Positions 36,093 to 44,807 of a stretch of DNA of 64,000 nt are shown piece after piece (positions within the stretch are counted from its first letter, which is position 1; every line of letters begins with the position of its first letter). A program made the translations under genes and the position numbers. The notes beneath the pieces are model-generated. The model was not told where the DNA came from. It worked only from the letters and a program-made list of their open reading frames with translations, and did no database searches. This stretch comes from Cytophagales bacterium WSM2-2. GTDB taxonomy: Bacteria > Bacteroidota > Bacteroidia > Cytophagales > Cyclobacteriaceae. The DNA lies in assembly GCA_015472025.1 (NCBI GenBank), contig BNHL01000001.1, positions 2,143,501-2,207,500 of the forward strand, in the 5' to 3' direction.

Positions 36093-38030
36093 TTATTCTC
36101 CTGTGACAACAGGTATTGCTATTTCTACTTTTGTTCCGACGGGGTTATTGCCGGTGTCAAAAAGGTCTATAATTTTTAAAGAGGTTTTTAATCCTTTCCA
36201 CGACAGTGAGTTTAAGCGTTCTTTAGTGATCTGTATTCCGTAGGACTTACCCTTATTGAAAGAAGCATTTGCTTTTTCAAACTCCAATGCTTTCCGTCTT
36301 CCCACCCCATCATCTTCAATGGTGCAAACCAGGAATTTATCACGGATCGAAAAATTGATGTCTACTCGTCCGTGTTCGGGCTTATGATGAAGCCCATGCC
36401 ATATCGCATTTTCAATAAAAGGTTGAATGACCATGGGCGGGATTTTGATGTGCGCTGCGTCCAATCCTTCTTCTACATGCACTGTGTAGGAAAACCGGTT
36501 ATGAAAACGCATGGCTTCCAATTCGAGATAGAGTGAGATTGTTTTAATTTCTTCTTGTAATGCCATCATGGAGTGCTTTGAATTATCCAAAATACAACGC
36601 ATCAATTTTGCAAAACTAGTGAGGTAATTGGTGGCCTCTGTTACCTGCGACTTCACCACATACCGGCTAATGGAATTAAGACAGTTGAATATAAAATGCG
36701 GATTCATTTGTGACCGCAGGGCAGTGAGCTCGAGTTGTCTTTTTTCATTTTTGTAATGCAGTCTTTGCCTGCTTACGAACAAAAACACACTAAGAACACT
36801 AATGACCAGCAACCCGGACAGCAACGCTATGAGAAGTGTATTGGCTGATTTTTCTTTCTGAAGTTGTGCGATTTTTTGTTCCTGCTCCTGGGCCTGATAT
36901 TGGATATTCAGTTCCTTTACTTTTGCCCGCTGTTCCCGGTTAGTTATCGTGTCTTTAATTACGATGTAGAGACCCGCATATTCGTTAGCCGCTTTATAAT
37001 TTCCAGTGAGCATGTTTACTTCCCGGGCCGCTGCATAAGATCGTAGAAGGTTAGGGTACCTTTCACCGGTTTTAAAAATCTTTATAGCCTGCTCAAGATT
37101 ATCCAATATTTGCCGCTGGTACGCTTGCAGGTTCACTTCGTGACCCTTCTCTTTTTTGAGCATGATCTCACTTATGTTCAGAAGGCCATAAGCATATGTT
37201 CGCGGGTTGGGATGTACTTCCTTGTGCCATTTTATGGCTCTGTTAAAGCAAGCCAGGGCGTGCTCATAGTCGTTAAATTTTGAATAAGTTTCTCCCTCCA
37301 TGGTTAATAGATAGGCCATGTTAAGGCTTGTACCTGATTCCTTGTATAGTTTTTCATAAGCTTTAATCGCTTTCTCGTGGAAATAAATGGCGGAGTCAAA
37401 CTTGTTGAGCCGCGCATAATTGAGAGCAATATTAGAGTTGGCAACGGCAAAATTCTGGGTTCCTTCGTCAGTTAAAGTCTGACTGTAATATTTAACGGCT
37501 TGTGCATAATCGCCATCATCGGCATAACGCATCGCCATGTTTCGTAAGGTTGTTCGTAGTATTTTCTTGTCGTTAAGTTTCACGGCAACCGTGTAGGCTT
37601 CCAGAACCAACTTTCTGCTTTTTGCTTTAAAGCCATAATCCCGGTAAGCCGTAGCCAGCCGGAATTTAGATTCGATGATGAGATCGGGTCTTTTAAGATC
37701 CTCCACAATCTTAAGGGCTTTGGTAAGCAGATCGATGCGCAGGGTGATCTGATCTTTAGACCACGCAATCGAATTCAGGTTGATGTACGCGTTATAAATG
37801 CCAAGTGGATAATTGATTTGTTCAGCAATGGCTTTGGCTTTTGTTGCGAATGAATCGGATTTGGCGTAGTTACCTTTAGCAAAATAGATATTCGAAAGGT
37901 TGTTCAGCGTTATTATTTTAACGGTATCCCCAGGCCGATTAAGAAGAGACTCCAGGCTGTCAATATTTTGAGAGAGGCATCTGGATAAAATGCAGACAAA
38001 GAAAACCGTGAATTGAAGTTTTCTGACCAT
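36093..38030 (-). CDS. TPR-containing sensor histidine kinase, LytS/His_kinase type
   Basis: A 645-residue membrane kinase. It has a signal peptide (MVRKLQFTVFFVCILSRCLS), tetratricopeptide repeats over residues of about 40-370, one transmembrane helix near residue 400 (TLLIALLSGLLVISVLSVFLF), and a cytoplasmic His_kinase domain with the phospho-acceptor region RSQMNPHFIFNCLNSIS and the ATP-binding lid region IENAIWHGLHH. Such kinases normally work with a LytTR response regulator, but no regulator gene is adjacent, so it is an orphan here. The TPR domain is periplasmic and probably binds a protein or peptide signal. Confidence 0.9.
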   Translation of the reverse strand: MVRKLQFTVFFVCILSRCLSQNIDSLESLLNRPGDTVKIITLNNLSNIYFAKGNYAKSDSFATKAKAIAEQINYPLGIYNAYINLNSIAWSKDQITLRIDLLTKALKIVEDLKRPDLIIESKFRLATAYRDYGFKAKSRKLVLEAYTVAVKLNDKKILRTTLRNMAMRYADDGDYAQAVKYYSQTLTDEGTQNFAVANSNIALNYARLNKFDSAIYFHEKAIKAYEKLYKESGTSLNMAYLLTMEGETYSKFNDYEHALACFNRAIKWHKEVHPNPRTYAYGLLNISEIMLKKEKGHEVNLQAYQRQILDNLEQAIKIFKTGERYPNLLRSYAAAREVNMLTGNYKAANEYAGLYIVIKDTITNREQRAKVKELNIQYQAQEQEQKIAQLQKEKSANTLLIALLSGLLVISVLSVFLFVSRQRLHYKNEKRQLELTALRSQMNPHFIFNCLNSISRYVVKSQVTEATNYLTSFAKLMRCILDNSKHSMMALQEEIKTISLYLELEAMRFHNRFSYTVHVEEGLDAAHIKIPPMVIQPFIENAIWHGLHHKPEHGRVDINFSIRDKFLVCTIEDDGVGRRKALEFEKANASFNKGKSYGIQITKERLNSLSWKGLKTSLKIIDLFDTGNNPVGTKVEIAIPVVTGE

Positions 38031-38173
38031 AAGAGAAAATTTAAAATTTGGATAAAGCCTGATTTAACGAAAGTAATAGGTTTGAGGGATATGTTATAGT
38101 GAATGAATTTAGTAAGGAACGGAAAAGGGAATGTGAATGACACTTGCAAAGATAGGAGTTGTTTCGTCCGCCT

Positions 38174-38245
38174 TCGAACGATGAATTGAAAATCAAACTC
38201 AGCACCTCATCCACACAGCTTGGGCGAGGCAACACAGGCTAAGGT
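38174..38245 (+). repeat. Degenerate copy of the dispersed repeat
   Basis: GATGAATTGAAAATCAAACTC, then CAGCTTGGGCGAGGCAACAC with ACAGGC downstream, echo modules A and B with many changes. Low confidence on its own. Confidence 0.35.
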
Positions 38246-38251
38246 GTATTC

Positions 38252-38845
38252 CTAACTATACCAATCAAGGCCATTAGTCAATTCAATTCCGGCATAATCA
38301 ATTTGCAATACCCTTCTTTTTCTGTTGGTGGTAGAGTAAGGCGATTTGTGAAGGAGTAATGGTGTCATGAACATAGCACCGCCTTTTTTAACTTCACAAT
38401 GAAGTGTTTCGCCAGAAATGATTTTATTAATCTCTGTTGTGTCTTGAACTTCTTTTGGTGGTATTACATGAGATATCCCGTATTCAACAGTCCAGTTGCT
38501 ATAACCGGTGGTTTCAATTTTATTTTTAACTGCAATTTTTAAGTCCTGGTGCCAGTCGAGACCCCAATTACTGTCTTGTGTTTTATCAAGAACAAAAGCA
38601 TTGAGAGGAAACGAAGCATCGCCCAATACGAGGTCTGCTAATGACTTTAATTGATTTCCGTGCGCCAGGTTCCTGATAAAGGGTACAGAATTTAAGAGAT
38701 TGAAATCGGAAACTATTTGCTTGTCGTACGCCAGGGCATTGTGCCTGTTTAGTTCTTCAATGATTCCGTCAGTATAGTTGTCGGAAAAAAAGTGAGGGAC
38801 AATAGAAAATCCGTTCTGTTGAATGCTGTCTTTCGTATCGTTCAT
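38252..38845 (-). CDS. Phytanoyl-CoA dioxygenase-like Fe(II)/2-oxoglutarate oxygenase
   Basis: A 197-residue protein, short for the PhyH family but with the iron ligands in place: WHQD (His-x-Asp) after GLDW, the distal His in LLLHKSP, and the 2-oxoglutarate-binding Arg in NRKRRVLQID. It therefore should be an active Fe(II)- and 2-oxoglutarate-dependent hydroxylase. The substrate is unknown. It lies 16 bases after the DUF6526 gene and is probably cotranscribed with it. Confidence 0.85.
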   Translation of the reverse strand: MNDTKDSIQQNGFSIVPHFFSDNYTDGIIEELNRHNALAYDKQIVSDFNLLNSVPFIRNLAHGNQLKSLADLVLGDASFPLNAFVLDKTQDSNWGLDWHQDLKIAVKNKIETTGYSNWTVEYGISHVIPPKEVQDTTEINKIISGETLHCEVKKGGAMFMTPLLLHKSPYSTTNRKRRVLQIDYAGIELTNGLDWYS

Positions 38846-38861
38846 AGCACGAGGAATATTG

Positions 38862-39296
38862 TCAAGCTCTGTGATAGTCAGTCCGCCAGTTTTTGATTAA
38901 TCTTTTTATTTCATCTGGCTTTAGATTCTGCTCAATTGCTTTTTCAGTTAAGGAAACGAATTCCTCATCAGATGCAAATCGAAGCGCAATAATTTGATAA
39001 AGAGAAAGTCCTTGATTTAATCGCTTACCCGTAAGTATGAAGTATCGCAGGTTTTCTTCAGCCCGGATGGCTCTGTCTTGTGCTTTCAGAGCAAATGATC
39101 GGCTATGGAAGGATACGCTAATTAATGTCAATACCATTAAGACAAGCAAAACCGGAAGCACATAGGACTTGTCATTATTCATTAACAAATAAAGAATGGA
39201 TCCCACCAGCAAGGCTGCCATTGCAGCAAAAGTCAGGAGGTGGTATAACGGAACCAGGTGCCTGTGATTTGAATACTCTTGTTTTATTTTGCTCAT
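38862..39296 (-). CDS. DUF6526-family membrane protein
   Basis: A 144-residue protein with two membrane helices (LLTFAAMAALLVGSILYLLM and VLPVLLVLMVLTLISVSF), then RSFALKAQDRAIRAEENLRY and a helical cytoplasmic tail ending in NWRTDYHRA. This arrangement is characteristic of the DUF6526 family found widely in Bacteroidetes. No function is known. It is the first gene of a two-gene unit with the PhyH-like oxygenase. Confidence 0.8.
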   Translation of the reverse strand: MSKIKQEYSNHRHLVPLYHLLTFAAMAALLVGSILYLLMNNDKSYVLPVLLVLMVLTLISVSFHSRSFALKAQDRAIRAEENLRYFILTGKRLNQGLSLYQIIALRFASDEEFVSLTEKAIEQNLKPDEIKRLIKNWRTDYHRA

Positions 39297-39425
39297 ATAC
39301 TTTTTATTTTAGCTTGTAGCCAACGGATATACGCTTCTTCATTGCGCATATTCAAAATTAAGGAATAAGTGCATTGGAGTTACGCTTAGTTCTCTGGTAC
39401 GTTGGAGTTATAGCTGGTCGCCTGA

Positions 39426-39475
39426 CCAACAATCTCAAATCTCTGTATGGCGATTCAGAAAATCAAACTTAGACC
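39426..39475 (+). repeat. Dispersed repeat family, short module A copy
   Basis: ACCAACAATCTCAAATCTCTG followed by GATTCAGAAAATCAAACTTAG. A module-B-like trace (CGCTTAGTTCTC) lies just before it at about 39385. It is located 56 bases upstream of the channel gene. Confidence 0.65.
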
Positions 39476-39530
39476 ATTTTTGAAATCAAAAAATTTTCTT
39501 CTTACTTAATAGCTCAAAAAAATCGAGCAA

Positions 39531-40406
39531 GTGAAGAAAGTCTATCGAACTACGATTGCCAAAGACGGCACCACGGGCGCTAAGAGAATTGGAGTTAACT
39601 GGCTGTCAATATCAGAAATTTACCACGCTATGGTGACCATGCGCTGGCCCAAGTTTTTTCTCATGCTTCTCATTCCCTTTTTTTTATTGACATTTTTCTT
39701 CACACTGCTGAACGCCATCACAGGGTTCGAGCACTTTCATGGACTTACCTCAACCCAATCAATCGGGAAATTTTGGGAAATCTTTCTTTTCAATGCACAG
39801 ACATTAACCACCGTGGGCGGTGCAGGCATTACTCCGGTCGGGTTTACCAACAACGTTATTCTTACTATTGAATCCATGTTTGCAATGCTCGGAGCAGCGG
39901 TGATTACTGGCTTGTTGTATGTACGATTTTCCAGGCCATCATCAGGAATCATTTACAGTGAAAAGGCACTCATTTCTCCTTATCGAGGTGGAAAGGCATT
40001 AATGTTCAGGATAGCAAACAAAAAGAAAAATGAAGTGGTGGAATTGCACACGGCTCTGTTCACTATAATTAACGATTTAGCAACTAACAAACGTGATGCT
40101 AAAATCCTGAAAGTGGAGCGAGACTATCTGCCTTTTCTTGCCCATTCATTTACGGTTGTACATCCCCTCACTGAGGAAAGCCCACTTTTCAATTTTGACT
40201 GGAGTGATAACGATAAAACACAGTATGAGATTGGCGTATGGTTCAATGCCATTGATCGTGTAACGGGGCAAAATGTTTTTTCGGGACACACGTATTTTAT
40301 GCACGACATTATTCATGGCGCTAAATTTACATCGTGTATGGAGGTAGATGAAAACGGACTCTTCCTCATTCACCTGGATAAGGTTGGCAACTATGAGATG
40401 ATTTAA
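39531..40406 (+). CDS. KirBac-like inward-rectifier channel with altered selectivity filter
   Basis: A 291-residue protein with the KirBac layout: an N-terminal slide-helix region (SISEIYHAMVTMRWPKFF), TM1 (residues 41-62), pore helix and filter, TM2 (110-132), then an immunoglobulin-like cytoplasmic domain (RGGKALMFRIANKKKNEVVE). It starts at GTG (39531); the next Met would cut off the slide helix. The filter reads TLTTVGGAGITPVG, where KirBac K+ channels have T-V-G-Y-G, so the filter Tyr and second Gly are replaced (Gly98-Ala-Gly within TVGGAG 94-99). It is unlikely to be a standard potassium-selective channel. Confidence 0.85.
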   Translation: MKKVYRTTIAKDGTTGAKRIGVNWLSISEIYHAMVTMRWPKFFLMLLIPFFLLTFFFTLLNAITGFEHFHGLTSTQSIGKFWEIFLFNAQTLTTVGGAGITPVGFTNNVILTIESMFAMLGAAVITGLLYVRFSRPSSGIIYSEKALISPYRGGKALMFRIANKKKNEVVELHTALFTIINDLATNKRDAKILKVERDYLPFLAHSFTVVHPLTEESPLFNFDWSDNDKTQYEIGVWFNAIDRVTGQNVFSGHTYFMHDIIHGAKFTSCMEVDENGLFLIHLDKVGNYEMI

Positions 40407-40471
40407 GGTGTTCGGTAAATCCTCGGTCATTGTTTGGTCGCCCTTGATGTGGCCGAAATGAAAAATCCGGC

Positions 40472-40843
40472 CTATTTCTTATCAGAGAATTCGACCATTA
40501 GAAATTTGATCGTGGTGTTTCCTGCGTTTTTATCCCAGTGAGCTGGCAGTCCCGGTCGCTGTGCATGCCGACCCGGTGTCATTTTAGCATGTATCGTTCT
40601 ACCATTAATAAACTGCTCCGTCAATTCTCCGCCTTCGATATAATAGACCATATACGCAGGGTGTGTGTGTGGCGCCAGGGAGTCACCCGGCTTCAGCGTA
40701 ACCAGTAATAGCTTAGTACCAAGTGTGTCATTCAGTAATTTACATTCCTTCGGATTAGTCTGCCATAAATTCTGCGCAGAGATTGTTGAGATTCCCGCAA
40801 AGAATACCAGGCAAATCAATAAAGGTAAAAGTGGAATTTTCAT
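40472..40843 (-). CDS. Secreted small cupin-domain protein
   Basis: A 123-residue protein read from the ATG at 40843 (a GTG two codons upstream is the alternative). It has a signal peptide (MKIPLLPLLICLVFFAGISTISAQ) and a cupin barrel with metal-ligand-like residues PHTHPAYMVYYIEGGELTEQ and PGRHAQRPGLPAHW. Single-domain cupins can be dioxygenases, isomerases or binding proteins. It probably acts in the periplasm. No operon partner is evident. Confidence 0.82.
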   Translation of the reverse strand: MKIPLLPLLICLVFFAGISTISAQNLWQTNPKECKLLNDTLGTKLLLVTLKPGDSLAPHTHPAYMVYYIEGGELTEQFINGRTIHAKMTPGRHAQRPGLPAHWDKNAGNTTIKFLMVEFSDKK

Positions 40844-40893
40844 GGTCACTAAAATTAGAAGTGCAATTAGAGATTGTTACAATCTATAAAGGG

Positions 40894-41388
40894 TCATCTT
40901 TTAGGTTCAGGCACATTCTTTTCATATTCCATCGAAAAAATAACACTCGATATTTTCCATTTCCCATTCGCTTTTACAAGGCCCCACGACTCCTTGCCCC
41001 AGTTTTGTTTTTGATGAAGCGACCAAAAACAATAATCAAAAGTGACGGATGCTACATAACCGTCTTCATTAATACTGATGTTGTAGAATTTCTCCTCATC
41101 AAAATCTTTATTAGAGACGTTTCTGTAAAATCCTTTGTAATTGCCAATAAAAATATTGTTGTCTTTTTCCCTCTGGCTTTTTTCTTTAAAAACCCCGACC
41201 CAGGTAACAGGTCCATTGTAAAAAAGACCGTAAAACTTAACACTGTCTTTTTCCACAATACATTTCATAAAACTTGATAAAACTTCTTTTAGCTCAGCTT
41301 CGTTATTCGATTTTGCTTTTGCATTCTGAGCTAAACTTTTACTCCCAAACAGGCTTAAAACAACTAGTAGCGTTCCAATTTTTATCAT
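40894..41388 (-). CDS. Secreted NTF2/SnoaL-like hypothetical protein
   Basis: A 164-residue protein with a signal peptide (MIKIGTLLVVLSLFGSKSLAQ). The mature part shows an NTF2-like pattern: an N-terminal helix EAELKEVLSSFMKCIVEKDS followed by FYGLFYNGPVTWVGVF and the C-terminal strands GYVASVTFDYCFW and WGLVKANGKWKISSVIFS. Many such domains are small enzymes or binding proteins. The role is unknown. Confidence 0.7.
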   Translation of the reverse strand: MIKIGTLLVVLSLFGSKSLAQNAKAKSNNEAELKEVLSSFMKCIVEKDSVKFYGLFYNGPVTWVGVFKEKSQREKDNNIFIGNYKGFYRNVSNKDFDEEKFYNISINEDGYVASVTFDYCFWSLHQKQNWGKESWGLVKANGKWKISSVIFSMEYEKNVPEPKR

Positions 41389-41529
41389 AACGATTTTTCA
41401 TTCATTTCTTCGGGGTAAAAGTATGGAGGTGGTGAACTCCCGTACATCACGGCAAACAGTGATTTTCCCCGTTCTGTGTCGTCAGGTCTTTCTACCTGAC
41501 CTAATTCAAAAAAACTCTTGTCATGTAGG

Positions 41530-41592
41530 GCACTTAGTTCTCCTTATAAAATGAGGCTTGCCCGGAGAAGACCTCGCGGCAAGGGCGAGGGG
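41530..41592 (+). repeat. Dispersed repeat family, module B copy
   Basis: CACTTAGTTCTCC, AAATGAGGCTTGCCCGGAGA and CCTCGCGGCAAGGGCGAGGG, including the hairpin (CTTGCC...GGCAAG). The apparent upstream start (41558) of the OmpA-type gene lies inside this copy. Confidence 0.7.
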
Positions 41593-41662
41593 GACTCACA
41601 AAAGCCGTTCATATATAAACCCTATTTGCATGAATTGCCATTGTAGGGTTAGTTTTGCTTCG

Positions 41663-43195
41663 ATGATGCGAATTTCCTTCCTCCTGGTATTAGTGACAAC
41701 AAAGTTGTGCGCCCAGCTGAACTCTGTATATGACGAGCAGGCGCCCGTGCTCACCCCTGACGGTACCGAATTATATTTCACTGTTGCCAGGCATCCATTA
41801 AATGTTTCCGGCAAAAACGATTTGGGCGACATCTGGGTTTCCCGTTGGGAGGACAACAAGTGGTCAGCACCTTCACCGGCAAAAGGGATAATCAACAACA
41901 GCGCTTACAATGCAGTACTTGGCTTTTCCTCCGATGGACAGAAAATGTTTCTATGCGGGCATTACACTTATGATGGTGAGGCAGCCGGCAGCCAGGGGAT
42001 TTCGGTGAGCCGGAGAACGGGTGTTGGCTGGACTGTGCCGCACAACGAAACCGTGCCAGCCTTCCAAAATAAAAGTGTTGCCACTGGCGGGCACATTACA
42101 CCCGACAAAACGGTTTTTGTTTTTTCTGCTGACGCGGGCGGAACCTATGGCAAGGAGGACATCTATGTGAGCTTACGTGCTGGGACCAAGTGGACTGAAC
42201 CGAAAAACCTTGGGGCGGTCATCAATACAGAAAATCAGGAACTATCACCCTGGCTCAGTGCCGATACCAAAACGCTTTACTTCGCCAGCAACTCATCATC
42301 GCCTGACAACTTTGATATTTTTTCTTGCGAGCGACTCGACAGTACGTGGACAAACTGGTCGCCACCAAAAAATTTAGGCGCGCCAGTCAATTCAGATGGG
42401 AGGGAATTGTTCTACTCCACCTGTGCAAACAAAATATTTTATACGTCTACGTTCAAGAGCGATGGGCTTGGTGACATTCGGGAAATAAAGCCACCGAAAG
42501 TTGAGGTCGCAGCGCCCGAGCCGAAAAAAGATTCGATACCGAAGGAAGTGCCAATAGCAAAAGAAATTGTTCCTGAGAAGCCATACAACGGACTGACAAA
42601 GATTTTTGGAAAAACAACGGACTCCGAAACGGGCGGAGCAGTAGCCGCTAATATTGTTTTTTATGGACCGAATGTCGTTTTTGTTATGGCTTCAGAAGCG
42701 GGTATCTACGAAGCAGAACTACTTCCCAAATCAGTGTACTCGGTCCGTGTGGAAGCGCAAGGGTACTTTGGATATTTGGCTAAAATCAATCTGATCAAAC
42801 TGAAACTGAGGGAGCTTGAGATCAATATGAAATTGCGGCCGATTGCTTTGGGTATATCCATCAACTTGCCGAGTGTATTGTTCAAACAAAGTACCTCCGA
42901 ACTGTTACCTGAATCGAATGATGAACTTGATATGGTCGTAGATTTTCTTAAATACAATCCAACGGTGGAAATTGAGTTGGAGGGCCACACGGAAGATGCT
43001 GGTGATAAGGAGGCGAATTTGAAACTGAGCCAGGAGCGTGTTGATGTGGTGAAAAAATATATCATGGCAAGGGGCATTTCAGCTAAGCGGGTTACGGGAA
43101 TAGGCTATGGCGGGGCCAACCCTATTGCCACCAACAGAAATGAGGAGGGCAGGAGGCAGAATAGGCGGGTGGAGTTTAAGATTGTAAAAAAATGA
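41663..43195 (+). CDS. PD40-repeat / OmpA-domain outer-membrane protein
   Basis: A 510-residue protein. I start at 41663 (MMRISFLLVLVTTKLCAQLN), a signal peptide; the longer frame from 41558 begins in a repeat and is probably not translated. The first about 260 residues hold WD40-like PD40 units (PVLTPDGTELYFTVAR, FSSDGQKMFLCG). A carboxypeptidase-regulatory-like domain follows (IFGKTTDSETGGAVAANIVF), then an OmpA C-terminal domain (ELEGHTEDAGD...NRRVEFKIVKK) that binds peptidoglycan. This architecture is common in Bacteroidetes, often near gliding or T9SS genes, though none are adjacent here. Confidence 0.87.
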   Translation: MMRISFLLVLVTTKLCAQLNSVYDEQAPVLTPDGTELYFTVARHPLNVSGKNDLGDIWVSRWEDNKWSAPSPAKGIINNSAYNAVLGFSSDGQKMFLCGHYTYDGEAAGSQGISVSRRTGVGWTVPHNETVPAFQNKSVATGGHITPDKTVFVFSADAGGTYGKEDIYVSLRAGTKWTEPKNLGAVINTENQELSPWLSADTKTLYFASNSSSPDNFDIFSCERLDSTWTNWSPPKNLGAPVNSDGRELFYSTCANKIFYTSTFKSDGLGDIREIKPPKVEVAAPEPKKDSIPKEVPIAKEIVPEKPYNGLTKIFGKTTDSETGGAVAANIVFYGPNVVFVMASEAGIYEAELLPKSVYSVRVEAQGYFGYLAKINLIKLKLRELEINMKLRPIALGISINLPSVLFKQSTSELLPESNDELDMVVDFLKYNPTVEIELEGHTEDAGDKEANLKLSQERVDVVKKYIMARGISAKRVTGIGYGGANPIATNRNEEGRRQNRRVEFKIVKK

Positions 43196-43206
43196 TGTCG
43201 ATGGCA

Positions 43207-43298
43207 GCCTGACCAACAATCTCAAATTGCTGAATGATGAATCAGAAAATCAAACCTAGTATCTCAAACTCGCGGCAAAGGCAACACCAGCAGGCGGA
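43207..43298 (+). repeat. Dispersed repeat, module A copy at the downstream edge of the sdp operon
   Basis: GACCAACAATCTCAAATTGC, GATGAATCAGAAAATCAAAC, CTAGTATCTCAAACTCGCGG and CAAAGGCAACACCAGCAGGC. It lies 8 bases from the stop of sdpB. Confidence 0.8.
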
Positions 43299-43306
43299 AG
43301 ATTTTT

Positions 43307-44233
43307 CTACGTGTTCGCTATTGTAATGTTTTTTATTTTTTTGGGATACCAAAAATAAAAGTAATTGTCAGGCGACCTTAGATATAAGATTAATGCTGCA
43401 CTCATTGCGAGTGAGAAGGGGATTAGTCCAAATAGAATTGCAAATAAAAAGTGAAGAAAAAAGCCAAGGATTAATAAAGTGCTACGAAATTTATAGTTTA
43501 TGAAAAGCCCCAAGCCGAGAGTCAACTCAATGATAATTGCTCCCCATGTCAAGGTAGTGACTACAAATCTGTTTGAGACAAAGAAAATCATAATGGATTT
43601 CAGCCAATCGTCTGCCCCCATGTAGGAGTTAAATACCCAATAGTAAACTCCGGTACCATCTAACCATTCATTTACTCTAAATTTTTCTGTTGCTGCATCC
43701 AAATAAATGTAGGAGACTTGTATCTGTATTATTAGGTAGGTAGTAAATGCTATCCATTTTTTGACTTCATAAAACGGGCCTATTTGAATTTTATTTTCTT
43801 CATTTACCCAATGCCATTTTCTATTGTCAGTGAGGCAAATAGGAAGTAATAGCAAAGTAAGAACAGCAGTTACGGAGTCTCCTCCGTCTAGAATTAGGGC
43901 AGAAGAATTTAAGCTATAGGATACCCAAAAGTGTAACATTCCTGTAATGGCAGGTCTCCACCCAGACGCAACAAGGACCAAGATAACTACAGAGATCCAT
44001 CGCGCTAACTCTAAGTCATTTTTAAAAATGCAAAAAAGACTAAGCCAAGTTATGTCATTGCAAACAGGTGGAGAAACCCCAACGCCTTGAATGAATAATA
44101 TATCGGTATGATTAAAAATTAATGTCAACAAAGTGCCAATAGCCAATAGCGTCCTGGCGACTCCATAGACATTTGACCATAAAGTAATATTCAACGGCTT
44201 GACGAAATAGGAATACAAAATTTCCCTCACCAT
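43307..44233 (-). CDS. sdpB: SdpB-family membrane protein (HTTM-like), SDP toxin maturation
   Basis: A 308-residue polytopic protein with about six to seven helices. The opening NVYGVARTLLAIGTLLTL and the later GTGVYYWVFNSYMGADDWLK match the SdpB/HTTM family, related to vitamin-K-dependent carboxylase-like membrane proteins. In Bacillus subtilis SdpB together with SdpA is required to turn pro-SdpC into the active SDP toxin. It is the last gene of the minus-strand operon and overlaps the sdpA stop by 7 nt. Codon and base use are AT-rich compared with the flanking genes. Confidence 0.82.
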   Translation of the reverse strand: MVREILYSYFVKPLNITLWSNVYGVARTLLAIGTLLTLIFNHTDILFIQGVGVSPPVCNDITWLSLFCIFKNDLELARWISVVILVLVASGWRPAITGMLHFWVSYSLNSSALILDGGDSVTAVLTLLLLPICLTDNRKWHWVNEENKIQIGPFYEVKKWIAFTTYLIIQIQVSYIYLDAATEKFRVNEWLDGTGVYYWVFNSYMGADDWLKSIMIFFVSNRFVVTTLTWGAIIIELTLGLGLFINYKFRSTLLILGFFLHFLFAILFGLIPFSLAMSAALILYLRSPDNYFYFWYPKKIKNITIANT

Positions 44234-44784
44234 TTACAAATAATGTTAAGGTGTATCGCTTTCATTGGCATATTTACTTCCTTCAAATGACTACTCCACG
44301 CCCAGGGCACAGGCTTTTGAAGGATAACCCAAACATCTCCGCATATTGTTTTCTTCTTTACTGCGTTCTCAATAGAGATAAATGGGGCGGACTGATTAGT
44401 CTTTAAGAATTCCTGATGAGTAATATTTTTACTCTCAATCCAATTGAGGCTATCCTTTTGTAGGCTGTAAATAAGAATGCCTGACTCTGATCCTTGAGCG
44501 CGCGCCCTTCTGTTGATGCCAAAAAAATTTTTATAAGAAGAATTGGGAGTTAACATTATTGACTCCCAATTATCTCCATTTTTTGAATAGATAAATATCT
44601 CGTAGTCGCGAGGGCTTTTTGTAAAAAAACCCCATCTCTCCGGCAACAACGATTTTAAGATCAGCCTATTTTTTGAACTAGGGCTCAGGGGATTCTCAGG
44701 GAGTGATCCTACCATGACAAATAGTAAGACGAATACCCAAAAGAATGCAATAAGTACCTTTATTAAAGGGACTAAACGTACCAT
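44227..44784 (-). CDS. sdpA: SdpA-family protein, SDP toxin maturation
   Basis: A 185-residue protein with a single N-terminal membrane helix (LIKVLIAFFWVFVLLFVMVG) and the family signature LPERWGFFTKSPRD near residue 48. The C-terminal segment ICGDVWVILQKPVPWAWSSH is also typical. In B. subtilis SdpA is a membrane-associated protein needed with SdpB to process the SdpC precursor. It sits 23 bases after sdpC and overlaps sdpB. Confidence 0.85.
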   Translation of the reverse strand: MVRLVPLIKVLIAFFWVFVLLFVMVGSLPENPLSPSSKNRLILKSLLPERWGFFTKSPRDYEIFIYSKNGDNWESIMLTPNSSYKNFFGINRRARAQGSESGILIYSLQKDSLNWIESKNITHQEFLKTNQSAPFISIENAVKKKTICGDVWVILQKPVPWAWSSHLKEVNMPMKAIHLNIICKW

Positions 44785-44807
44785 CCAATTTTAATATTGG
44801 ATAAGCC

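Noticed and set aside
41430-41480. A fifth copy of the paired palindrome
   Set aside because: Half-sites CTCCCGTA and TTTTCCCCGTT occur but the inverted partners are missing and the spacing is 29 bp rather than 22-24.
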